Shown piece by piece: positions 32,293-42,223 of a stretch of 64,000 bases of DNA. The position numbers and the translations under genes are program-made. The stretch's first letter is position 1; the number at the start of each line of letters is the position of its first letter. Origin of the DNA: Phormidium tenue FACHB-1050 (GTDB taxonomy: Bacteria > Cyanobacteriota > Cyanobacteriia > Pseudanabaenales > Pseudanabaenaceae); NCBI RefSeq assembly GCF_014696925.1, contig NZ_JACJQY010000007.1:94457-158456 (forward strand), written 5' to 3'. The notes below the pieces were generated by a model that was given only the letters and a program-made list of their open reading frames with translations, ran no database searches and had not been told where the DNA came from.

Positions 32293-32874
32293 ATGAAAAC
32301 TTATCCAAATAATTCCATGAGAGTTACCTATAGTCTCCACCGCAGTAACTTCCTCGACAAAATCCAAAATCCTCAGATAGCCGCATTGACTGCTGCGATT
32401 GTGGGAATCGTTATCATCTTTACTTGTTCTAAAGGAATGTATCTCACGGCTTTACTAGCCTTGATTGGTTTGCTGTTAGCCTTCCCGAAGGTATTGCTAA
32501 TGCTCTATAGCAAATTCGAGCAAATGATTCGGCATTCTAAGTACAGTCCCGTTTTATTACTGGGTATCGCCATTGGTTTTGTGATTGGTTTACTGCTAAT
32601 TCTCACAGTAGAGCCAGCTCAAGCCCAGTTTTTCAATAGGACTCAGACATGGATGACGGGTGCAATTCCTGGGATTGATACAGGACTAGTTGCTTTGATT
32701 TTTAATGTGTTGCGAGCCTTATTTGTGATCTATCTGGGGATTGGATTAGTAAAAGTGATTCAATCCGCCAGAAATGATGATGATTGGCAGCAAATGGCTA
32801 GAACCCCGTTGATTTTGGTGGTGACGGTAACAATGGGCGATATTTTGGCAGGCATTATCACGGGTGCAGCCTAA
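32293..32874 (+). CDS. VirB2-like pilin candidate of the T4SS
   Basis: 193 residues. Two hydrophobic helices near 35-80 and a third ending in an AQAQFF site (about 113-118) are followed by a short mature part with two helices (TGLVALIFNVLRALFVIYLG, LILVVTVTMGDILAGIIT). A long pre-region followed by a small two-helix peptide after AQA resembles VirB2/TrbC prepilins. It is the first gene of the conjugation cluster and overlaps none. Assignment is by position and topology; sequence identity to VirB2 is not obvious. Confidence 0.6.
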   Translation: MKTYPNNSMRVTYSLHRSNFLDKIQNPQIAALTAAIVGIVIIFTCSKGMYLTALLALIGLLLAFPKVLLMLYSKFEQMIRHSKYSPVLLLGIAIGFVIGLLLILTVEPAQAQFFNRTQTWMTGAIPGIDTGLVALIFNVLRALFVIYLGIGLVKVIQSARNDDDWQQMARTPLILVVTVTMGDILAGIITGAA

Positions 32875-32878
32875 AGCT

Positions 32879-33199
32879 ATGGCAGAAGAATACAAATTTC
32901 GTAAGGTTAATGCCATTCTAGGTGCAAGTCCCAAGATTGGACCATTTCCCACTGAGCTAATCATTCCTTGGTCGATTATCAGCTTTACCCTGTTCATGAT
33001 TTGCTACGTGGTTCTGAACCTGCCTTGGTTATGGGTATTGCTAATCGTATCTTGGGGTGATGCAACATGGTGGATCTTGACAGGTTCCAAACCCTATCGG
33101 TTTTTATCAAAATTTATCCCTGTGCCGCGATGGACGCGAGGTGTTTATCAGTACAGAGGGATGCGTAAGCAGGAGGTTAGGAAGTATGCAGAGCGTTAA
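32879..33199 (+). CDS. VirB3-like T4SS inner-membrane protein
   Basis: 106 residues from the ATG at 32879, five bases after the previous stop; the GTG at 32864 is in the preceding gene. Two adjacent membrane helices (PWSIISFTLFMICYVVL and LPWLWVLLIVSWGDATWW) followed by a basic C-terminus (PRWTRGVYQYRGMRKQEVRK) fit VirB3, which often precedes VirB4. The stop overlaps the VirB4 start by 14 bases. The family call rests on size, topology and gene order. Confidence 0.65.
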   Translation: MAEEYKFRKVNAILGASPKIGPFPTELIIPWSIISFTLFMICYVVLNLPWLWVLLIVSWGDATWWILTGSKPYRFLSKFIPVPRWTRGVYQYRGMRKQEVRKYAER

Positions 33200-35933
33200 T
33201 CAAAAACGATATAAGCACTTTGAAAAAGAGCTTGCCGTAGAATGTCTGCTCAAGTTCGAGCTGCGCGGTCGCGCCGTCAGTTGCTTTGTCCTCAAGCAAG
33301 GTCAATCGTCGCTAGAGTCATTGCAGTTTGTATTTGGTTGGGAGTCCAAGGGGATTCACACCACCCTCTCAACCGAACAGGAATCATCATTATTTGAGGC
33401 GATTCAGTCAGGTTTAAAGGATATTCCTGATGGTGAAAAACTGACGGTGCATTTTGGTTCAGTTAGCTCAGACAGCGATCGCCAACAACAACTCCAAGAA
33501 CTATACGAACAAGCGGATACGCCGCAACTCAAGTTTCTGGTTATGGGTGAAAAGCAAAGAGTGCAGGAGTTAGCAAAGTCAGGACTACGCAAACCAAAAT
33601 TCTTGAGACTCTATGCCACCTATACCCTGCGAGGTGCAACGGCTGGAGGTAATGATGTGCTGGAAAAAGCACTGGCTTGGATACAGAGGTTATCGCAACA
33701 ACTGATGGGTCAGGAAAAGGAAATCGAGCAGGAGCGTCATGAGATAGCCTTTGCGAAGGCATTTACCGATGGCTTCTTGAACTGGGAACAGATTCTGGTT
33801 AATCGCATGGGTTTAGACCTGCGCCCACTTACTGAGCATGAACTATGGGAGCATCTCTGGCGGCAATTTAATAGCAGCAATCCTCCTACGATTCCGCAGT
33901 TGTTGGTGATGTCCGAGCGGGGTGTGGAAGAGCGTATCAATACCCAAGTGCATCTAAAAACACTATTGTTAGAGCGTCCCGATTCAATTCCCTTTGCTGA
34001 CAATGGTTTCGTGCATCTCAAGGGTGAATATATCGGCGTACTCACCTTCATGGATAAACCAGGAGGCTGGGTATCTAAGGGTAAGCAGATGCGCTATCTC
34101 TGGGAAGCGATCGCCCGCGATTCTGTGGCAAATACGGAAGTGTTTTGTCAGTTCACAAGGGCAAATGAAACGATTGTCAAAGCAAATATGCAACGGGTTA
34201 CGAAGCAAAGCATCGTCTCGCAAGAACAATCAGCTTCCTTGAATAACATCAATGTTAATGCGTCATTGAAACAGCAAAAAGCGGTCAAAGCACAGGAAGC
34301 TCTCTATGAAGGAGCGATGCCAATTAACGTGGCTGTAGCAGTCTTAATCCGTCGCCCTAATTTGATTGCCCTTGATGATGCTTGTCGCTATTTTTGCAGT
34401 TGCTTCCAACGTCCTGCTTGGGTAGAACGCGAAACTGAATATGCGTGGCTAATGTGGAAACAAACCTTGCCCGTGACAATGGGTAATCTGCTGGCTCAAC
34501 CCTTCCCCCGTCGTCATGTCTATCTATCAGATGAAGCAGTTGCTTTTACGGGTTGTGTGATGCCCAGATCTGTTGATGAGACTGGCTTTGAATTGATTAC
34601 GGAAGAAGGCGGGATGCCTCTTTATATCGATGTAAGAAAGCATCGCAATATTGGCATCTTCGCCACTACCCGTGCGGGTAAGTCGGTATTGGTATCGGCG
34701 GTTTTATCCCAAGCCCTCTGCCACGAACAGCAAATTGTGGCGCTAGATTTCCCCAAGCCCGATGGTACGAGTACGTTTACGGACTATACCCATTTCATCG
34801 GTGAACTGGGAGCCTATTTTGACATTAGCAAAGAGTCCTCGAATTTGCTGGAACTGCCAGATTTACGCGCCTTTGACTCCGAGCAAGCAGAGGAAAGGCT
34901 GCGGGATTTCAAATCCTTCGTGGAATCAGCATTGATGACGATGGTGTTCGGGGCAAGTCAGCATGACCTCTCCTCATCAGAAAGACAGTTGCGGCAATTG
35001 ATTAGGGCTTTGTTAGTGCCTGTGGTCAATGCCTTTTTTGACGACGAGCAAATTAAAGCCAGATATGACAAGGCGATCGCCGATGGATTTGGTACAGAAG
35101 CATGGAGCAATATGCCCACGCTGTCGGACTTTCTCGATTACTTTTTGACGATCGGTAAAGCGGATATTACATCTGATGTTGCCGATAGCGAACAGATCGA
35201 TCAGGCGACGAATCAAATTGTGATTCAGCTACGATTCTGGCTTAACTCCAGAATTGGTCGCGCCATTTCCCGTCCATCCACTTTTCGCAGCGATGCGAGA
35301 CTGTTGGTGTTTGCCCTGCGAAACCTATCGGAAGCTGAGGATGCGGCAATCTTAGCTTTATCGGCATATTCGGCAGCCCTGAGACGTGCTTTATCATCCC
35401 CAGCCAGCATCCTATTCATCGATGAAGCACCGATTTTATTTGAATATCCCACGATCTCGGAAATGGTGGCGCGGCTCTGTGCCAATGGAGCTAAGGCTGG
35501 AATCAAGGTAATTATTTCCGCCCAAGACCCTGACACGATCGCCAGATCGCCCTCTGCGCCAAAAATCCTTCAAAACCTATCCACCAGATTGATTGGACGC
35601 ATCCAACCATCGGCAGTAGATAGTTTTGTAAGCATCCTCAAATATCCCAGAGAGGTGATTGCCCAGAATGCGGAGGAGCGGTTCTTCCCCAAACGCGAGG
35701 CGATCTATTCGCAATGGTTGCTGGATGATGCGGGTATTTACACCTTCGTGCGCTTTTTCCCTAGCTATATCCAACTGGGCGTGGTGGCAAACAATCCCGA
35801 CGAACAAGAAGCGCGTACCGCTTACATGCTAGCGATGGCAGATCCCTACAAAGGGCTAGCTGCTTTTTCACGCGAGATGGCAAGTGCCTTGAGGGATGGG
35901 CGCAAGCTGAAATTACCCGAATTGGCTGCTTAA
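33186..35933 (+). CDS. virB4: VirB4-family conjugative ATPase
   Basis: 915 residues from the ATG at 33186, behind GGAGGTTAGGA; the earlier in-frame ATG at 33141 lies within the VirB3-like gene. The Walker A motif is TTRAGKSVLVSAVL (about residue 500) and Walker B is SILFIDEAPILFEYP (about 745). Further C-terminal motifs (VIISAQDPDTIARSP, LSTRLIGR) are typical of VirB4/TraC ATPases. It powers pilus assembly and substrate transfer at the inner membrane. It is the most reliably identified member of the cluster. Confidence 0.9.
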   Translation: MQSVNQKRYKHFEKELAVECLLKFELRGRAVSCFVLKQGQSSLESLQFVFGWESKGIHTTLSTEQESSLFEAIQSGLKDIPDGEKLTVHFGSVSSDSDRQQQLQELYEQADTPQLKFLVMGEKQRVQELAKSGLRKPKFLRLYATYTLRGATAGGNDVLEKALAWIQRLSQQLMGQEKEIEQERHEIAFAKAFTDGFLNWEQILVNRMGLDLRPLTEHELWEHLWRQFNSSNPPTIPQLLVMSERGVEERINTQVHLKTLLLERPDSIPFADNGFVHLKGEYIGVLTFMDKPGGWVSKGKQMRYLWEAIARDSVANTEVFCQFTRANETIVKANMQRVTKQSIVSQEQSASLNNINVNASLKQQKAVKAQEALYEGAMPINVAVAVLIRRPNLIALDDACRYFCSCFQRPAWVERETEYAWLMWKQTLPVTMGNLLAQPFPRRHVYLSDEAVAFTGCVMPRSVDETGFELITEEGGMPLYIDVRKHRNIGIFATTRAGKSVLVSAVLSQALCHEQQIVALDFPKPDGTSTFTDYTHFIGELGAYFDISKESSNLLELPDLRAFDSEQAEERLRDFKSFVESALMTMVFGASQHDLSSSERQLRQLIRALLVPVVNAFFDDEQIKARYDKAIADGFGTEAWSNMPTLSDFLDYFLTIGKADITSDVADSEQIDQATNQIVIQLRFWLNSRIGRAISRPSTFRSDARLLVFALRNLSEAEDAAILALSAYSAALRRALSSPASILFIDEAPILFEYPTISEMVARLCANGAKAGIKVIISAQDPDTIARSPSAPKILQNLSTRLIGRIQPSAVDSFVSILKYPREVIAQNAEERFFPKREAIYSQWLLDDAGIYTFVRFFPSYIQLGVVANNPDEQEARTAYMLAMADPYKGLAAFSREMASALRDGRKLKLPELAA

Positions 35934-35964
35934 TTCTTGATCTCTAGAAACTCCTCACACCGCC

Positions 35965-36930
35965 ATGAACAAACGAAAACCCCGTCAGATTTCAGTCATC
36001 AGCCTCGCAACCTGTTCGATTTTGCTCCTGAGTCCCCACCCTGCGGATGCTCAAGTGCCATTACCACCCGAACTCACAGGATTAATCCAACAGGTCAATC
36101 AACTGATTACCTCGATCAACTCTGGTGATTTCTTAAAAGCTCAGATGGACAAACTACTGGGGCAATATTTACCACAGGTACAAGCCGCCATTACTCAGTC
36201 AATCGGGCAACTGGGATTACCAGATCCAAGTAAAGCCGAAGCTACTGTTTTTGCCCAGATTAAGGGAACCTTTAACAGTGCAGGGCTAAATGACACATTG
36301 ATCAATCAAGGTGTCGTCACCTCGGCAATTACGAATACCTCGATCCAAAATGTATTGGGAGAAGAGGGGCAAGCAAGGCTGAAGAAAACCCTTGAAGATA
36401 TGCTCGTCAATGCCCAGAAGGTCGGGCAGCTATCTTTGAATACGGCGACAGGTGCAGAAAATAGTACAGCGATCGCTGATGTCTCCCAGCAGATCGCGGC
36501 GAACTCGGTTACCTTTGCTCAGAACTCATTATCCCGTTCCCAACAGGTAGATGGCTTGTCGCAGCAAGCACAAGCAGCCCTATCGACACAGGATGTTCTC
36601 AAGATCGTGGCGCAACAGAATGCTGGTAATTCGGCAATCCTTGCCAATATTGCTTCCCAGTTTGGTAACAATGCGAGTCAGGTCGGTAATGTTGCTAATC
36701 AACTGGGGTTGCTATCGGAGCAGAACTCACAGGTAGCGGAACAGAATAGCCAACGCGCTCAGATCGATGCTCAACAGTTAGCGCTGCAAGTGCAACAAAC
36801 CCAACAGGGCGCAACATCTTTGCTCAATCTCGACCAGATTAACGCCTCACTCAAGGGCGATCGGCAAGATCGGCTGATCGAGCGTAACTCCACAGTTCAA
36901 CAACGGATGCCCTATACCTTTCTAAGATAG
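35965..36930 (+). CDS. Exported coiled-coil protein, VirB5-like by position
   Basis: 321 residues. A signal peptide (ISLATCSILLLSPHPADAQ) is followed by a largely helical, Gln/Asn-rich protein. Examples are LIQQVNQLITSIN, NSAILANIASQFGNNASQ and NSQVAEQNSQRAQIDAQQ. It has no Cys after the signal and no enzyme motif. Between VirB4 and VirB6 the expected protein is the VirB5 minor pilin/adhesin, which is also a helical exported protein. The NSQ-type repeats near 240-270 suggest a long coiled coil. The call is mainly positional. Confidence 0.65.
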   Translation: MNKRKPRQISVISLATCSILLLSPHPADAQVPLPPELTGLIQQVNQLITSINSGDFLKAQMDKLLGQYLPQVQAAITQSIGQLGLPDPSKAEATVFAQIKGTFNSAGLNDTLINQGVVTSAITNTSIQNVLGEEGQARLKKTLEDMLVNAQKVGQLSLNTATGAENSTAIADVSQQIAANSVTFAQNSLSRSQQVDGLSQQAQAALSTQDVLKIVAQQNAGNSAILANIASQFGNNASQVGNVANQLGLLSEQNSQVAEQNSQRAQIDAQQLALQVQQTQQGATSLLNLDQINASLKGDRQDRLIERNSTVQQRMPYTFLR

Positions 36931-36941
36931 CGAGATAACCT

Positions 36942-37979
36942 ATGCTGATTGCTCAAGCGATTGTCAACAATTCAGAAGAGGTATCGCTAGCGGTGCAAGG
37001 CGCTTGGCAGAACACTTGGGAACTTGCCTTCAATGGCACTCTCTACCAAGCACTCACCAATCTGGGATTAATCATTGCCGTGGCTTCGCTGCTGCTATGG
37101 ACAATCCAATTCACCAAAAACCTGATTGATGACCAGAGCTATCGGCAGTTTGGGGAATTAATCTGGCCAGTAATTGTGATTGTGCTGCTCACCAATGGTG
37201 GTCAAAACTTGATCGGACTCACCAATGGGATGCGGACAGTAATTAACAATGCCAATAACTCGGTCTTAGGGGCAATTACTTCAACTGCCCAACTAGAGAA
37301 AACCCTATCGGCCCTAGCTGATTTCTCAGTAACTCAAGAGCAAATTATTGCTTACCGTCAGCAATGCAATGGACTCACCAAAAATGAAGAGATGCAAGTC
37401 TGCTTACAGGAGGTGAATACCAAAGCTCAGGCTTTGCTCGGTAATTATCAATCTAACTATGGTGCGGTTGCTGCGGCTCTGGTTGGCAAGTTACAAAAAC
37501 AAATTGCGAAGGCAAGTGAAAACCCTCTCGAAGCTGTTACCAATCTCTTCCCCGGCACAGTGATTTCAAGGTCAATCATGCTGGCGGCAATTGAGACTTT
37601 TATGGTGGCGATGCAGTCCGCTTTTCAGGCTCTGATTGAGGTCGGATTTTTACTCACAGGTTTACTTGGTCCTCTGGCGGTTGGTGCTTCCTTACTGCCC
37701 ATTGGCGCAAAGCCACTCTATGCATGGATGACAGGATTCTGGTCATTGGGCATGGCTAAGCTGAGCTTGAACATTGTCACAGGACTTGCCGCCACAGCGA
37801 TCGCCGCTTCCGCACAACTGGATACGCTCTCTATTGCCATCACCCTTGGACTCCTTGCACCAATTCTGGCGCTATCCCTATCGGCAGGTGGTGGCATGGC
37901 AATCTTTAGCGCCATTCTCTCGGCGGCAAGCGCAGCCGCTTCCGCAGGTTTAAATATCGGTCTACGCATCTCTAGGTAA
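36942..37979 (+). CDS. VirB6/TrbL-like polytopic membrane protein
   Basis: 345 residues. An N-terminal membrane helix (LGLIIAVASLLLWTIQF) and another (LIWPVIVIVLLTNGG) precede a polar loop with a Cys pair (QQCNGL and QVCLQEV). A C-terminal block of about five helices (LIEVGFLLTGLLGPLAVGASLL onward) ends in an Ala/Gly-rich region. This layout is typical for VirB6/TrbL, which forms part of the inner-membrane channel. It starts 11 bases after the VirB5-like gene and ends 5 bases before the next. Confidence 0.72.
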   Translation: MLIAQAIVNNSEEVSLAVQGAWQNTWELAFNGTLYQALTNLGLIIAVASLLLWTIQFTKNLIDDQSYRQFGELIWPVIVIVLLTNGGQNLIGLTNGMRTVINNANNSVLGAITSTAQLEKTLSALADFSVTQEQIIAYRQQCNGLTKNEEMQVCLQEVNTKAQALLGNYQSNYGAVAAALVGKLQKQIAKASENPLEAVTNLFPGTVISRSIMLAAIETFMVAMQSAFQALIEVGFLLTGLLGPLAVGASLLPIGAKPLYAWMTGFWSLGMAKLSLNIVTGLAATAIAASAQLDTLSIAITLGLLAPILALSLSAGGGMAIFSAILSAASAAASAGLNIGLRISR

Positions 37980-37984
37980 TTCCC

Positions 37985-38818
37985 ATGAACTCATATCCAA
38001 ATCCAGAAGTGAATACAGAAACAAAACCAGAAACAGATGAAACTAATGCTTTCCATCGCTTTATTCCTGCTGGTCTATCCCACCGTGGTAAAGCCAAAAC
38101 TCCTAAAGACGTATTGGTGGTATCGATTTTGTTCGGCATCCTTGGCTTATCGGCGCTCAATAGCTTAGGACTGATGGCGCTGATTGGGGCATATGCCTCC
38201 CTTACTTCCCAGAAACCACCTACGCTCGTACAGTTGTCGGGCGGGAAAGCGATTACGGCGATCGCCAGCGAGAATAAAACCAGATCCCCTGAAGTGGTGA
38301 AGCAGTTTGTCACTCAGCAGGTGATGGCACTGATGACATGGACAGGAGAACTGCCCTCTGATGCTAGTCAAAATGGGAAGCCACTTTTAGATACTGGTGT
38401 GGAAGTTACGGCGGACAAGGGCTTGAAAAAGAAAATCACTACCACTGCATGGCAAGCCAGCTTTGCTTTTTCCGAAGACTTCCGTAAAGGATTGCTCTCC
38501 TCGATCGCCGAACTCACACCAACAGAAGTATTTTCAGGTGGTAGCAAGGTAATTTTAGTGCCGCAGACGATTACGGCTCCTGAAGAGATTGAAAAAGGGA
38601 AATGGAAAGTTAATTTCGTGGCAAATCTGGTTACTTTTAGTCCCCTCAATCAAGTAGGTGAATCGGTTCCCTTTAACAAGGAAATCTTTATTCAGGCGAT
38701 CGATGTGCCGAATCTGAAAGCCGATGCTTCACCTCTGGAGCAAGCCATTTTCAAAGTGAAATCCTCTGGACTAGAAATCTATGCCATGCGAGATCTCACC
38801 CGAAATGATTTGAAATAA
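37985..38818 (+). CDS. VirB8-like T4SS assembly protein
   Basis: 277 residues. A cytosolic N-terminus of about 50 residues is followed by one membrane helix (VSILFGILGLSALNSLGLMALI) and a periplasmic domain of about 200 residues. The periplasmic part contains GVEVTADKGLKKKITTTAWQ, KVILVPQTITAPEEI and GKWKVNFVANLVTF. Bitopic topology with an NTF2-like periplasmic domain before the VirB10 gene is typical of VirB8/TraE. Sequence identity is weak, so position and topology carry the call. Confidence 0.65.
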   Translation: MNSYPNPEVNTETKPETDETNAFHRFIPAGLSHRGKAKTPKDVLVVSILFGILGLSALNSLGLMALIGAYASLTSQKPPTLVQLSGGKAITAIASENKTRSPEVVKQFVTQQVMALMTWTGELPSDASQNGKPLLDTGVEVTADKGLKKKITTTAWQASFAFSEDFRKGLLSSIAELTPTEVFSGGSKVILVPQTITAPEEIEKGKWKVNFVANLVTFSPLNQVGESVPFNKEIFIQAIDVPNLKADASPLEQAIFKVKSSGLEIYAMRDLTRNDLK

Positions 38819-38849
38819 CTTTTCTCTGTCGATACTTGAAGGAGTTGTG

Positions 38850-40325
38850 ATGATTACCGAAGTTCAAGAACCACAATCAGTAAGCGTAACTGATGAAATT
38901 GACTTTGCTCGGTTAACTGGGTTTCAACCCGATGTTAACCATGATGTGGGCTTGGCAATTGATGATTTCAGTGAAGCCCCAGATCCAGAGCAACATCGGA
39001 CAATTAGGGGTATTGTTGGTAGTCCTTTTTCTAAGATTGCTTTGGTTGGTGGGGTCGGTTCTCTAGGATTTCTGCTAGTGGGGCTATTCATGAATAGCAT
39101 CATGTCGCCATCTAATGCGAAGCAATTAACAGTTACCAGTGATGACCAGCAGCTTTTCCTGAACCCAATGGTCGATCCGAAGGATGCGGAAATTGCCAAG
39201 TTCAAGACTGATTTAGCTTTAGGCAGTCAGCTTTCGGGTGGCAAGTTGAAAACACTAAGTCCAACGAATTCACCAAAGTCAGATTCTAAAGTTGCTCCTA
39301 AAGCGCTATCAGAAACCAATGCTGCAAAGCAGACTGAATTACCTCCAGTCTCACCCGTGAGAAATCTATCGGCTCCGCCCCTTGAGCCAATACCGATGCG
39401 ACAAGTGATGTCACAGCCAACCCCTGTGATGCTTCCTCCACGGAACTTTTCGGCTAGTACCCCTGAATCTAAAAATCCCGCCGATGAATGGCAGAGACTG
39501 GCAAGTATTGGCAGTTATGGCAATCTGGCTGCGCCTACGGAAATGCCGAAAGCGATCGCGGTCAGCCCCACTACCGTGAATAATTCTTCAATCCCTACGA
39601 TTGAGAAGCCTCCTGTAAATTCGCTTACCAACTATCTCGCTCAAGCGGAAAAATCTTTGCCAAAGGCTACACCTGCTAATACTTTGCTGGTTGGGACAAC
39701 AGCTAAAGCCGCATTGAAAACATCAGTTGTGTTTTCCACCGATGGCAGTCGGATTATGGGTAATAACCCGAGACTCATTCCTAAATTCATTGTCACTCTC
39801 CAAGAACCAATCACGACAGCGGATGGTAAGCCTGTAATTCCTGCGGATGCAGTTTTAATTGTCACTGCGCGTCCCCTTGAGGCCAAGTCAGGACTAGCTG
39901 AATTAGATGTGGTGGGTATAGCGATCGATGGTCGCGAGTTGATTCCACCACCTAATGCGATTACCTTGCGTGGTGCAGAAGGTTCGCCTTTAGTCGCGGA
40001 CAAGTACTTTGATCGCGGGTCAGAAATTAGCGGTATGGATGCAGCCACCTTTATTACTTCAGCCTTAGCGGAAGTTGGCAAACTTACCAATAGTCCCACA
40101 ACTACCAGTAGCATCTCGTCCATTGGCGGTAGTGCCACGGTCAGTACTGCACCACCCCCCAACTATCTCGGTGCGGCGATTAGTGGTGGCTTTGGCGTTC
40201 TCTCGGAAACCTTGAATCGTCGCAGTCAACAGGCGATCGAGGAGATTAAAACACGTCCCAATGTCTTCTTTATCCCCGCAGGTAAGGAACTGCAAGTGTT
40301 TGTCAATCAAACTGTGACTTTCTAG
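38850..40325 (+). CDS. virB10: VirB10/TraB-like T4SS core-complex protein
   Basis: 491 residues from the ATG at 38850, behind AAGGAG with 5-base spacing; the GTG at 38847 is too close. One N-terminal membrane helix (IALVGGVGSLGFLLVGLFM, about 68-86) is followed by a Pro-rich periplasmic region (about 150-270). The conserved C-terminal barrel begins NTLLVGTTAKAALKTSVVFS, then PRLIPKFIVTLQEPI and DAVLIVTARPLEAKSGLAEL. It ends FFIPAGKELQVFVNQTVTF, the characteristic VirB10 finish. It spans the envelope and senses energy from the ATPases. Confidence 0.85.
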   Translation: MITEVQEPQSVSVTDEIDFARLTGFQPDVNHDVGLAIDDFSEAPDPEQHRTIRGIVGSPFSKIALVGGVGSLGFLLVGLFMNSIMSPSNAKQLTVTSDDQQLFLNPMVDPKDAEIAKFKTDLALGSQLSGGKLKTLSPTNSPKSDSKVAPKALSETNAAKQTELPPVSPVRNLSAPPLEPIPMRQVMSQPTPVMLPPRNFSASTPESKNPADEWQRLASIGSYGNLAAPTEMPKAIAVSPTTVNNSSIPTIEKPPVNSLTNYLAQAEKSLPKATPANTLLVGTTAKAALKTSVVFSTDGSRIMGNNPRLIPKFIVTLQEPITTADGKPVIPADAVLIVTARPLEAKSGLAELDVVGIAIDGRELIPPPNAITLRGAEGSPLVADKYFDRGSEISGMDAATFITSALAEVGKLTNSPTTTSSISSIGGSATVSTAPPPNYLGAAISGGFGVLSETLNRRSQQAIEEIKTRPNVFFIPAGKELQVFVNQTVTF

Positions 40326-40358
40326 CTAATACCAACCTTCTATCAACGATCCAGTTCT

Positions 40359-40940
40359 ATGGTTATGAACTTTTTGCCATGTCGAAAATATGCCATCTCA
40401 GGGATAGTCGCTATTCTAGTCTTGTCTCTGCCCGCGATCGCTCAGGCCGAGACGATCTTTCCTGCCAAGCGACAAATTGGTGTCAGTCAGGCGATGGGTG
40501 TAAACGGCGTGACCTCGGTAGTTAGCCTATCGCCGATGCAGTCTCTCAATATCAGCTTCATCAAGACGGGCGAGATTATCAAAAAGGTGTGGTTGGGCAA
40601 TCCTTCTAAGGTGGTCATGGACTATGACAGTCCCCTCTGTAAGGACGGTGCAAAAGACAGCAATTGCGGGGCAACGGTAATTAATCTGCGGCAACTCGCT
40701 CAACCGATTGATTTGGATATGAATTTACCTGCTTCGGCAAGAGGCGATCTCACATCCCTAACTGTGATCACTACAGGTGCAGGGGGGCTGAGAAATCTCT
40801 ATCAGTTTCAATTAGTCCTGAATGTCCCCACTCCTGCCTACAGCATTTTGGAAGTCGTTCCCGATGCTCAAATCCCTCGACTTGCTCCGCTTACACCGAA
40901 TACCCCTGCTCAAACGAATAAAACCTCGTTGGATTTCTAA
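40359..40940 (+). CDS. VirB9/TraK-like exported T4SS protein
   Basis: 193 residues with a signal peptide (ISGIVAILVLSLPAIAQA, cleavage near 30). The mature part is beta-rich: SLSPMQSLNISFIKTGEIIK, KVWLGNPSKVVMDYDSPL and a Cys pair (PLCKDGAKDSNCG). It ends in the YQFQLVLNVPTP-like strand and a Pro/Thr tail. Periplasmic beta proteins with KVxLxDPSxV motifs next to VirB10 are VirB9/TraK homologues, so this is the probable core-complex partner. It ends two bases before the next start. Confidence 0.6.
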   Translation: MVMNFLPCRKYAISGIVAILVLSLPAIAQAETIFPAKRQIGVSQAMGVNGVTSVVSLSPMQSLNISFIKTGEIIKKVWLGNPSKVVMDYDSPLCKDGAKDSNCGATVINLRQLAQPIDLDMNLPASARGDLTSLTVITTGAGGLRNLYQFQLVLNVPTPAYSILEVVPDAQIPRLAPLTPNTPAQTNKTSLDF

Positions 40941-40942
40941 TC

Positions 40943-42217
40943 ATGTTGTATAAACGTATCATCCAAATAACGGCGTTAGCGATCTCCTCTACGGCGATCG
41001 CTATTTTCAATGCTGATTTTGCTACGGCTCAATCTTTGCCCATGTCCACCCAGCCGATTGGGAAGGCTCAATCGATGATGATTCCTGATTTTACGCAAAT
41101 CAGTTTCGAGAATTTACCCAAAATTCAAGTTACCGCCCAATTGCAGCAACAGCTATCGCAACTACTTTCTCCATCGGCACTAACCAATCTGGCGATCGGT
41201 AGTTTCGTCAGCCCAGATCGCTACCTTACAGTAGGTTCGCTTCAGTCTCTGGGGCTGGAGCAAATGAGCTTACAGGCGATCGCTAGTCGTGCTGGTGTTT
41301 CACTGAGCAATGTCAGTCTTGGTCAACTGGGCGAACTGACCTCCCAGCAGACGATTAATAGTTTGTTGCAGTCGCTGCCAGATCTTCGCGATCGGTCTAT
41401 GAGCCAAGTCCAACCCATTCTCGATCTGGTTACTCAGAAATCTGGATCTGCCAATCTCGCCAATCTGAGTGGTGAAATGTCTGGTATGACTGTGGGGCAG
41501 TTAGTCAATACTTTCCCCGATCTTGGCAATTTATCCTTGGGCAGTCTCGGCGATCGGCTGAATAGCTATAGCCTCGAATCGATTGCGGGATTTGCTCAAT
41601 TGCCTTTAGGCAATATTCAAGGTGCTTCGGGCGTGGTTTTATCGGATTTGAATGCTACGGGTTTAGGTAAACTCAGTCTTTCCCAATTTCCTAATGCTCC
41701 CTCATTACTGCCCAATGTCAGGTTTGGCATGGTGGATATTGCCCTTGGCAATAGGGAGAAGAATCGGATTAATCCGATTAGTGGTGGCGTTACCGAGTCT
41801 GGATTTCAAGCGGTGGGTTGTGATGGCAATACTGATTGTCCTCATATTGAGGTTACAGACTTTGCAGGTGGTTACTATACTGGCAAACAATGGATGACTG
41901 CATCGCAGCAAGTCCCCGATGGCTATGGCTTTCTAGGTGGTCTATTTGGTAATCGCGGACCCGCAGGCAATCACCCCTTTGGCGATGCTTTTCGCGTCAC
42001 TATTGAATCTCTAGATGAGGCATCAGGCACAATTACCCTCGGTCTGAGGTTTCGTTGGTGTCAGCGGTCATGGTTTGTGGATTTAGGTTGTACTCCCTAC
42101 ATTACGCCGCCATTGCCCTTGGTTGTTCTTCAAGAAAAAAGTGCGATTCCCTATGCTGTTCCTAGTAACGCGGCGGTTAATTCATCTATTTCCATTAGCA
42201 AACCTTTCAGCAAATAG
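40943..42217 (+). CDS. Exported protein of unknown function in the T4SS cluster
   Basis: 424 residues with a signal peptide (ALAISSTAIAIFNADFATAQ). The first half (80-250) is built from Leu-rich units such as TVGSLQSLGLEQMSLQAI, SLGQLGELTSQQTINSLL, TVGQLVNTFPDLGNLSLG and LSDLNATGLGKLSLSQFP. These look like degenerate repeats of about 22-40 residues. The second half has paired Cys (GCDGNTDCPHIEV, RWCQRSW, LGCTPYI) and GNRGPAGNHPFGDAFRVTI. I do not recognise a family. Tight packing between the VirB9-like and VirD4 genes implies a role in secretion, possibly at the cell surface or outer membrane. Confidence 0.7.
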   Translation: MLYKRIIQITALAISSTAIAIFNADFATAQSLPMSTQPIGKAQSMMIPDFTQISFENLPKIQVTAQLQQQLSQLLSPSALTNLAIGSFVSPDRYLTVGSLQSLGLEQMSLQAIASRAGVSLSNVSLGQLGELTSQQTINSLLQSLPDLRDRSMSQVQPILDLVTQKSGSANLANLSGEMSGMTVGQLVNTFPDLGNLSLGSLGDRLNSYSLESIAGFAQLPLGNIQGASGVVLSDLNATGLGKLSLSQFPNAPSLLPNVRFGMVDIALGNREKNRINPISGGVTESGFQAVGCDGNTDCPHIEVTDFAGGYYTGKQWMTASQQVPDGYGFLGGLFGNRGPAGNHPFGDAFRVTIESLDEASGTITLGLRFRWCQRSWFVDLGCTPYITPPLPLVVLQEKSAIPYAVPSNAAVNSSISISKPFSK

Positions 42218-42223
42218 ATTGCC